From Sabethes cyaneus (Eukaryota; Arthropoda; Insecta; Diptera; Culicidae), in assembly GCF_943734655.1 (NCBI RefSeq), contig NC_071355.1:219667527-219731526 (forward strand): a stretch of DNA of 64,000 bases, written 5' to 3'. The notes under the pieces are model-generated. The model was not told where the DNA came from. It searched no databases and saw nothing but the letters and a program-made list of their open reading frames with translations. Shown piece after piece: positions 56,430-64,000 of this stretch (positions within the stretch are counted from its first letter, which is position 1; each line of letters opens with the position of its first letter). The translations under genes were made by a program, and so were the position numbers.

Positions 56430-56770
56430 GATCTAAACCTATACCAATTTGATATCTGTGCTTGGGAAGTAAGCCAGAACAAGTGACAAAGTTTCCTCAT
56501 TTCAACAAGATTTCTTAACACCGCGGTTCAACCTAGACCATTTTGATGTCCTTGCTTGGGAAGTACGCTAGAGAGAGAGTGACAAAGCCCTCTCGTGCCA
56601 AAAGATTTCTTACGAACGCGATTAAACCTAGTCCAATCTGATGTCTGTGTTAGGGAAGTGTGCCAGAAAAAATGACAAGTTCGTTGTCCCAACAGATCGC
56701 AAAATCTTTACTGCGTGACGATTAAACCTCGGCGAATTTGATATCTGTGTTGGAAAAATGTGCTACAGCT
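56430..56770 (+). repeat. 95-bp tandem repeat, 3.5 diverged units
   Basis: Unit starts at about 56430, 56525, 56620 and 56720. Each carries a version of TAAACCTAGTCCAATTTGATRTCTGTG, TTGGGAAGTACGCCAGA, GTGACAAAG and AGATTTCTTA. It lies within the split RTE relic, and inverted relatives occur at 41640-42100. Confidence 0.7.
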
Positions 56771-57004
56771 GTAGTGTTCGGTTATAATACGGCTCTGTAT
56801 GAATACGCATGCTTGCCGTTTCATTAGAAGTGTAGTGAAAAGATGTGCTGTTGATAAAATAGGATTGAATTGGTAAAATCCCTTCAACGTGGGAACCATG
56901 GGTAATAAAAACAATCTTTAATTTCAGTAAGGTAGCAGGAAAGCAATAGTTTGTGTATATATGTTGCATATAGCATGTATACATGAAGAATCGAATGATT
57001 ACAA

Positions 57005-57100
57005 GCATGAATACATGCTACTATCACTACAAAGAGACTTACGTAGTCCTGCGTCACCTATAGATGCGGTCGTGTCTTGCACACAACCCCTCCGATTTTT
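57005..57100. repeat. dispersed repeat, copy 2
   Basis: CATGCTACTATCACTACA, GACTTACGTAGTCCTGCGT and GCGGTCGTGTCTTG are the reverse complement of words at 41226-41300. It borders the broken endonuclease segment at 57125, so the repeat marks one side of the insertion in the RTE relic. Confidence 0.6.
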
Positions 57101-57718
57101 TGAAGGCGCCGAAGTCAAATTTTACTATTCAAGTCAACGCTGATCTTTCCTGCGCGTTAAGAGCGTCCTTATCGTCTTCGTCACTTCCTATGTATGGGTT
57201 ATGCACATTGATAATGCTAATGTTGAAGAAACGGTTTCTAATCCTCAACTTGCACATACGGCTGTCGATTGGCCATCACCCAATCAAGCGGGATTGCATG
57301 TCGCCCATCATGATAAAAGCTGTACCCAGCTCGTGTGTATTTCCGCAGCTCTGGTAGATGGTGTATCCTTCTCTAGACGAATGTACCGTAGAATCCTTTC
57401 AGTATTCCTCCTGCGTCTCTACAATGTCGAACTTGCGGGACCTCAATAAGTCGGAAAAGATGCGGGTACTTCCCAGAAAATTGAAAGACTTGCAGTTCCA
57501 TGTTCCAAGCTTCCAATTGTTAGTCGTTTTTCGTTGCCTTGGTCTATAGCAATTGTTCTGGTCCCTATTTACATTATATGCTTCCTGTACTAGTACGGCT
57601 TGTAAGGCCCGCACCAACCCCATGTGTCGCCGGAGGACCATTGTGATAGTACTGTTTTTCGCGTCCCTCACTGACACATGGACGATGATCCTCCCTTCCC
57701 TGTCAGCATACGACCTAA

Positions 57719-57811
57719 CCCAAGCAACAATGTGAGTTTATTGTACTCGTATGGCGGTTTGGGCTTAAATTCTATCATAAGAGTGTAATAAAACCAAAAT
57801 TGTTGCTTGGG
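57719..57811. mobile_element. 93-bp MITE, CCCAAG/CTTGGG family
   Basis: Perfect 13-bp inverted ends CCCAAGCAACAAT and ATTGTTGCTTGGG. The right half matches the MITE at 23850-23957. It lies in the presumed 5' region of the RTE relic. Confidence 0.7.
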
Positions 57812-58640
57812 AAGTTTCCACCGGGGATCTCCGTTAAGGTTGCTCGTATCACGAAGAGGTAGGGATAGAAGTTGCTGGATAAGAGGCTGAGAACTGCTAT
57901 GGGGTTTGTTTCACGCATTATTCAGCTGTTTACCAACCATGACTGCTGCTAAATTCTCGCGTGACATGTGAAAAGTATTTATATGCAAATAATAGATTTT
58001 CTTCGTGTCTCTTCCCTTCCGCTTACCACGGCGACAAATCCATTCCAACGCAAGTGTTCTTAATCAATCGCTAGTTAATAGCGCTAGCCACTGCATCATG
58101 CAAAATCAATCCGTTCAAATACATTAGCATCACTGTGCTAGGCGGAAGAGAGGAGATGTAAATACCTTATTTACACATAACCCCTTTTCAAACGTTACTT
58201 TAAAATGCGCTGACCGTCCGTCAGTGAATCGTTTGACAGTGAATCGCCAACTGCAAACCAAGTGTGTTATTTCTTAGTCATTGCCGCTCTCAGTTATTAC
58301 CAAATCGAACATCAATGTACGAAAATGATCGTAAATAACCCTTGACAAATTCGGAATCGTAACTAAAGCGTGATAAAGTATGCCCAAGTTGATTTTCAAT
58401 CGTATATAATGGTAATAGCTGACACACATACGACTTTCAGCACAAAATTGTATAGCAGTATGGAGCGAATCGCGCTCAATTGGATATTATCGTATATTTA
58501 TATAAGAGGCTTATGTCTGTACCGAAAACCATGTCTTTGACAGGACGTCGTAAGAGGTAACTAAAAACAGGTCCCGGACAGGACGTCATGCTTTCGTAGC
58601 AATGGGTTGTATTCTCAGTCACCTCACTGGTCGACTGTTG
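57812..58640. other. unique sequence
   Basis: No gene was seen. GACAGGACGTC occurs at about 58549 and 58588, related to 53284. 57812-57950 may be the 5' UTR of the RTE relic. Confidence 0.4.
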
Positions 58641-58644
58641 GACT

Positions 58645-59636
58645 GCTCGAATGCTCAGCTGGTTGACTATACTGCTCGATTTGATTGCACGCCTGGACTG
58701 CTTAACTGAACTGCTCGACTGAACTGTTCGATTCGTCTGCTCGACTCAACTGCTTGATTGGACAGATCGACTTGACTACTTGACTGAACAGCTCGATTTT
58801 ACTGCTCGAGTGGACTACTCGATTCGACTGCTTGACACATTTGCTTGACTTAATACTCGATACGACTGCTTGATTTAACTGCACGATTGAACTGCTCGAC
58901 TGGACTGTTCGATTCGACTACTCGACTGGACTGCTTGACTGGACAGCATGATTCATCTGCTCGACTAGACTGCTCGACTCAATTGTTCGATTCGACGCTC
59001 GACTAAACTGCTCGATTCAACTGCTTGATTCCACTGCTCGACTGGACTACTCGACTCAACTGTTCGAATGAACTTCTTAACTCAACTAGTCGATTGGACT
59101 ATTTGAATCGGCTGCTCGACTCAACCCGATTGCTCGATTCAGCTGCTCGACTCGACTGCTCAACTGGACTACTCGACCCAACTGCTCGAATAAACTGTTC
59201 GACTGGACTACTCGACTCAACTGCTCGACTGGACTGCTAGAATGAACTGCACTCAACTGTTCGACTAAACCGCTTGACTAAACCATTCGATTCGACTGCT
59301 CGACTCAAGTGCTCGACTAGACTATACGACGCAACCGCTCGACTGGACTACACGACTTAACTGCTCGACTGGACTGCTCGACTTAACTGCTCGACTTTAC
59401 TGCTCGATTTGCTTGCTCGACTCGACCACTCGATTCAACTGCTCGACTCGACTGCTCGACTCAATTGCCCGACCGGACTTCTTAACTGAACAGCTTCGCT
59501 TAGCTGCTTGACTAGACTGCTCGATTTGACTGCTCGACTTGACTGTTTGACTCGACTGCTAGACTGAACTGCTTGACTCGATTGCTTGATTCGACTGCCC
59601 GACTCGCCTGCTCAACTCGATTGCTTGTCGCAATAT
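58645..59636 (+). repeat. degenerate 13-bp minisatellite, about 75 units
   Basis: The unit is CTGCTCGACTSRA, where the last bases alternate between GGA, CAA, GAA and CGA. The 13-bp period can be followed almost without a break, for example at 59003-59120, but nearly every unit differs at one to three positions. Because 13 is not a multiple of three and stops are frequent, it is not coding. Confidence 0.85.
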
Positions 59637-59640
59637 CATA

Positions 59641-59802
59641 TGGTCGGTGTTAAATCAGACCAGACCAAGTCGCAAAATTTTAAAAAATGAGTTAATGATA
59701 GCAAACGATCAAGAATTTTCATTTTACTGTAATTAGACTACATAAATGTTTTCTCGAAGTCAGAATTTTGCCACTCGGTTCTGTCTGACTTAACGCCGAC
59801 CA
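59641..59802. mobile_element. 162-bp MITE with TA target duplication
   Basis: Inverted ends start TGGTCGGTGTTAAATCAGA (59641) and TGGTCGGCGTTAAGTCAGA (from 59802). Similarity extends about 43 bp inward through CGCAAAATTTT. TA flanks both sides (59639, 59803). It directly abuts the minisatellite. Confidence 0.8.
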
Positions 59803-59804
59803 TA

Positions 59805-60497
59805 TGAATCGGTTTGCGGCAGACAATAGACGGTTCAGAGTCACTCACACAAAAGAGCCATATCGCCCGCCTTTAGAATCAGCACAGTGGAAATAATATT
59901 TTTATTCAGTTAAATAAAATCCAATACGACCATAAAAACTATTTGTTTCAGTTTCCGGCTATGACTCTTATATACAACATCTTAGAGCTATATTATGCAA
60001 TATAAGAACTCAAAGAACTAATACAAAGATTAAACATCTTCGCAAACACGGACCAATGCAATGTATCCGCAGTTTCTGAACAGACATTTATCCTTTCCGG
60101 ATCGTAAGATTCGAGCTCAACTAGTCGTATATAAACACTTATACAGATGGAACGTGCATAATTATTTCTTATCACAGATATCGCCAAAACAGTACGGATA
60201 TGCCAATTTTGCGCATCAAATACCATTTATTAACATGCATATCTGTACGTAATGCTGATTTTAAACTTTTATATACACATGAAAATGCTAGCTGGACTGC
60301 AACTCGTAAGATGGTGTTGGTGGTGAGGGAAGGCACATCGGTTACTACTGCTAAAATGATTGTCCGACTAAGCAATCGAAAATGTTTACGTAATACGAAA
60401 TGTAACGAGAACCTTTAAATACAAGTTTAGAAACATTTATTTCATCTTCAATTAGTATATCGAAAATGGGATGGGTGTAAATTCACACTCACAGTTG
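59805..60497. other. AT-rich unique sequence
   Basis: No recognisable gene, RNA or repeat. Confidence 0.4.
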
Positions 60498-60499
60498 TA

Positions 60500-61423
60500 G
60501 GGGAACTGTGGGTAAGACGAACAGGGTGGGTAAGACGGACAGGTGGTTGATTATACCAGTTAAGTATTAAAATTCGTAAATATTTTGTTGGGCATCCAAC
60601 CATCTTGCTATCTCATGATGTCTGAACGTTTTCATCATCTTTTAGAACTTAACAATTTTGATAAAGTATAGAAAAACTAAAAATTGGAAATGATTCTGCA
60701 TCTAGATGTAACTTTTTTCCATCGAAATTAAACTTTTTGAGTGGCTTAATTCCAAAATGTTACCCATAGCATGAAGTATTTCGATTCAATACCTTTTCAA
60801 GTAACGTCTACATTGAAATAATACGTAATTTTATTTGCGTACGAAAAATTGTGAACGCTTTAAAATAATTAAAATAATTTAAATTAATGATGGGGTGAAA
60901 TGGACAACTGCTAGTTTGGGTAAGATGGTCAGTTAACACATTATAATAAAATTGTTGATTTTGCTTCTTAGTGATATCTCAAACATATAAATGAAAATTT
61001 AACCGGCAAACGTGAACTTCAAACAAATGCAGCGGCCAGACATGAAACAGTTTTTGGAATGCTTGTTCATATTGCCACTGCCAAACAAATTTCTATTGGC
61101 TGCCTCCAGACCACCATGTTTTACGTATTCAATTTGTTAAGGGCCAAAAATAATAACATGCTCTCAGTTGGGGCGATTTACAATCCATCTTACCCCTCAC
61201 ACATTGTCCGTTTCACTCGCAGCACTAAAAAGTTCACTTTTTTGGACCATTTTTAATATTCAAAATACACAATGAAAACCATTTTTTATTAAATATTTCA
61301 CTAGCTGCTTTTGAAAACAATATATTGAACTGAAGTAAACTATATTTAGGTTTTATAAATCATAAGTTCTCTGTATTATATTAACTGTTCTTCTTAACCT
61401 GTTCGTCTTACCCACAGTTCCCC
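60500..61423. mobile_element. TA-flanked element C, 924 bp, perfect 26-bp inverted ends
   Basis: Ends begin GGGGAACTGTGGGTAAG and are exactly inverted over 26 bp, flanked by TA (60498, 61424). GGGTAAGACGGACAG-like words occur twice at the left end, as GGGTAAGATGGTCAG at about 60918, and inverted at about 61188-61205 and 61400. No ORF of note. It is the same architecture as elements A and B. Confidence 0.85.
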
Positions 61424-62662
61424 TACATCCGCACCGCATGCAACCGTCTGGAAACATCATTATCGCTACCGTAAATTACGACCAATCCCAGAGTGGGTAT
61501 TTTTAGTTCAGACAATTCCTAATATTTTTCAATTATTTTAAAGTTTGTTAGGAAAACATGTAATCTACTGAATTGTAATGAATTTTTAGAAAAATTTTTC
61601 AATTAATCGATACCAATATCTCTAGAATCTGTTAAGGAAAGACTGAGTTATAAGCTGGCAAAACATAACCGCTTTTCGTTATATGTTCCTTTTCCGTTTT
61701 TCTAAAGTGCAGCCCAATATAGAAATCAAAGACGTAGTCCTACAGACCAAACCTCGTGTTTTTAGTCTTGACCTTGAAATGCGGTCAAGCATATATTAAT
61801 TTTTTTTCTTTTTTTTTTGAAACGGTGGTTCTACCAAAACACACTAAAGAGATATAAAGAATATGTATTAATATCGGTAGAAGTTAAAAATCTTCAAGAT
61901 TTTGATTTATTTAAGTTTTGAGTTTGACTACCTATCTGGCGTTTCTGTGTTTACTTACTAATTAAGCAGCGCGTTTCTATTATCTTGCTGTACCGTTTTC
62001 CACAATTTTCGCTTTGGCCTAGTTACATGAGTGTTTATAATAAATGACTCTCGTTTATTCTATTTTCCCACTTGAGAAAGATAGTACGATCAGTGTGTTT
62101 ATTTGAACTAGCACTTTCCGATATCTCTGTTTAACGTTAAGTATTTTAGTAGCTTCTTCTCATATAAGTTGAACTGGAATGCAATTAACAATAGCCAAAC
62201 ACAGACGGAATAACGCGATGTTTAGAAGCACATTTTTGCAGCTGTCAAAAACGAAATATAGATTCAGGAGAAACCTCATCCCATAACGTGAATAAAGTGC
62301 TTTGACAAATCACAACGAAATTTCCTGGCAAAATAATTTTACTAAGCATCATTTCCTGCCAAAATTCACATTCGTTTGCCATTTTTATGCTCCCTCATAC
62401 TTATCTATGATCCGTGAACCCTGATTACGATTCATATGTCGCTCCAAAAGTGATAATTTTGTGATTTGTATTCCACTTGAAGCCTGTGTGGTTTACCTTT
62501 TAAGTTTCGACAAACGAACAACGTCGAACGATCAATATTCACTCTACGGCGGGTGTTATTCTAAACGGTACACAGACATCGCCGTATGTACCGACTATCG
62601 CATATGTTAGCCTCATAGAACAGTGTACACAGTGTTTGTAGGTATATGCTGCTGTGCTGACA

Positions 62663-62829
62663 ATGTCGGAAACGAGAGCCAATTTAAGCATAGCTAGCGG
62701 CTCCAATCTGAACAAAATTGCAGCTCCAATAGTGATTCACCGTCGAACATCACCGAGAACTTCAATATCCGACACGTGTACGATTACTATCAAGAAATCA
62801 AAAGCTGATACCTTCTATGTATACCTACC
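62663..62829 (+). CDS. candidate first coding exon, unknown product
   Basis: ATG at 62663 in a fair context (GACAATG) opens a 55-codon frame, MSETRANLSIASGSNLN..., rich in S, T and basic residues. It meets a donor-like CC|GTGAGT at 62830, one base before its in-frame TGA. No family is recognised and no acceptor or next exon was found before the window end. It could be chance. Confidence 0.25.
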
Positions 62830-63654
62830 GTGAGTTATGAAATTGGCAATCGAGATTCGCCGGGAACGAGCGATTTGATTATTGAATATTTTCTCCATCG
62901 GAAAGCTGACAAACGAATGAATTGAACATGATTGAATTCATTGCCGATGCCGGGCACGCCGAGCGATATTAAAGCCACCGGAATAAATCGAAAGTGAAAC
63001 GCTGCACCACCTGCGGTTCCACGGTGCGGCTTCCCGGTTCGAAGTTATAGTTAATAATACGATGTTCTGCTGGCATAACTAGAAATCAATTTGCAGTGGA
63101 AATGAAACGGTTTTTGCCACATTCAGCAACCGATTGATGTCGGTACGAATGTCGGTTATTGGCAAATGATTATCCTCCGGTTGTCCTGCTGGAAGAGATC
63201 CCGCTGGCAAATTTATTATTATGGCCGAATGCAGTCACCATATCGCAAACACTAGATAAATTTTTCGAATATTTTAACGAATATTACTCTACACTGCTAA
63301 AATAAAATAGCGGTATCTTTCAGATCCCACCGGGTCGATGTAATTTGTGACTGACTCTTGCAAAGTTCAAACACATTATCGCTTGTAATACACAGTTAAT
63401 GGAAACACTTCAGCATAAAGAGCAACATTTTGCCTCCTAGTTAACCACCGACCGCAGAGAAAAAAGCGGTTTCGCATCCCAACACTGTCGAGAGGTAATC
63501 ATTATGATACTATTTCTTTATCGCAGCGATTAAGGTGCGGTAAATTGTCTTGAAAATTAACCATAACCGCCGTAGCGAACCTATAAAGAATCAACTTCAC
63601 CGGCCGGCAGCTGCGACGAAACCGGGGACTGGTTTGTTTAGTATTTTTAGAATC

Positions 63655-63978
63655 ATGGCGAGCACTTTATTTTATTGGGTTGTCATTCCTGCTGCTGGCC
63701 CTGCTGCTGCTGCTGGTATCCAAATGAGTGTAGAGGAAAATCAAACGCAGAAAAATTTCGTCCAACCAGCAAGAACGGCAATGAAAGCGAAAAAATATCA
63801 TAAAACAACAGACTGGGATCAAACATATATTCACGGAGAGGAGAAGCTTCTCCTCGATTTGCCATTAAATGACGACGGACGGTGCTCGACTCTAAAGGTA
63901 TACAAAACACGTTCGCAATATAAATTTCATTACCACGTACGACTATCGAGTGTTTATGTGGTCTGGCCAGAGAATTAG
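63655..63978 (+). CDS. hypothetical 107-residue frame
   Basis: From ATG 63655 the product starts MASTLFYWVVIPAAGPAAAAG, a hydrophobic, alanine-rich N-terminus that partly reflects a GCT triplet run. A lysine- and tyrosine-rich part without known motifs follows. The start could be read as a signal peptide. No homologue is recognised and no intron or neighbour supports it. Confidence 0.2.
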   Translation: MASTLFYWVVIPAAGPAAAAGIQMSVEENQTQKNFVQPARTAMKAKKYHKTTDWDQTYIHGEEKLLLDLPLNDDGRCSTLKVYKTRSQYKFHYHVRLSSVYVVWPEN

Positions 63979-64000
63979 AGCATTGTATTTTTGTGTGTAT

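Larger units (their letters stand above)
54490..57715 (-). pseudogene. RTE-type element, minus strand, near full span, split by later repeats
   Basis: Read from 57680 down, the apurinic-type endonuclease N-terminus appears first (LGTWNCKSFNFLGSTRIFSDLLRSR.FDIVETQE, then STVHSSREGYTIYQSCGNTHELGTAFIMMGDMQ and IINVH). It breaks off at about 57125. It resumes at 55804 with the endonuclease C-terminus (DSQIDHVLIDGRYFSDIIDVRTYRG, NINSDHYLLMVKMRQRL) and continues through a DEECQR-type linker near 55345 to the RT N-terminus (CPIYKKANKLECENY, GRSTMDQIFMLRQILQKC) at about 54800-54580. The rest of RT is missing. The gap holds a MITE and a tandem repeat. Many stops are present. Confidence 0.75.
61426..64000. 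other. unique sequence, edge of window
   Basis: AT-rich up to about 62500, then of more balanced composition with two weak exon candidates listed separately. No repeat was recognised. Confidence 0.4.

Noticed and set aside
58645..59636. CRISPR-like array
   Set aside because: Units are contiguous 13-mers without spacers in a eukaryotic context; it is a minisatellite.

Overview
The window looks like one stretch of a large, repeat-rich dipteran genome, most likely a mosquito (Culicidae). The reasons are an insect-type ribosomal protein S8 reading frame, several relics of the mosquito-associated DD37E branch of the IS630-Tc1-mariner superfamily, RTE-type non-LTR retrotransposons, tRNA-derived SINEs and many TA-flanked MITEs. 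Host gene density is very low: one host gene (RpS8-like, minus strand, 18361-18984) can be named with confidence. Genus and species cannot be decided from the sequence alone.

Layout. 1-3590 is unique AT-rich sequence followed by a cryptic A-rich repeat. 3590-11350 is a nested block: a split SINE, two copies of a foldback-like repeat whose inner segment is inverted between them, and a complete 6.38 kb Ty3/gypsy-type LTR retrotransposon (4040-10419). That element has apparently identical 246-bp LTRs, a 4-bp target duplication, a short membrane-protein ORF, gag, and a pol broken in RNase H. 11350-18360 is mostly unique sequence with a small tRNA SINE. The RpS8-like gene follows. 19270-22866 holds two RTE-type RT relics; the second runs straight into a 1.3 kb, almost perfect 7-bp satellite. 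23100-24430 is a DD37E transposase relic carrying a MITE.

28070-34640 has a SINE-like insertion with a 25-bp target duplication, a (CCCAAT)n array, another RTE relic, a pogo-like MITE, a 947-bp TA-flanked element, a 780-bp (GGTTAT)n array and the C-terminal half of a DD37E transposase. 34640-40230 is largely unique. 40230-45360 carries a SINE with a hAT-type MITE inside it, a precursor-microRNA-like hairpin, and a non-LTR relic interrupted by a second TA-flanked element. 45360-50120 is largely unique with one GC-rich, promoter-like island. 50125-50822 is a long inverted repeat. 51699-54482 holds two internally deleted DD37E elements. 54490-57715 is an RTE element on the minus strand, split by a MITE and a 95-bp tandem repeat. 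58645-59636 is a degenerate 13-bp minisatellite, 59641-59802 a MITE, 60500-61423 a third TA-flanked element. The rest is unique sequence with two weak exon candidates.

Most of the window is a nested record of transposition; fragments occur on both strands and date from very recent (identical LTRs, near-perfect satellite) to very old. The least ordinary features are the retrotransposon's expression signals (a +1 gag-pol junction at UUU-CGU, four A tracts in the leader, a membrane microprotein, a copied U3 edge), a satellite seeded by a retrotransposon tail, three TA elements with one shared architecture but different repeat words, a divergent uninterrupted RpS8 reading frame, and two hairpin loci. 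All alignments were done by eye; no database search was possible.
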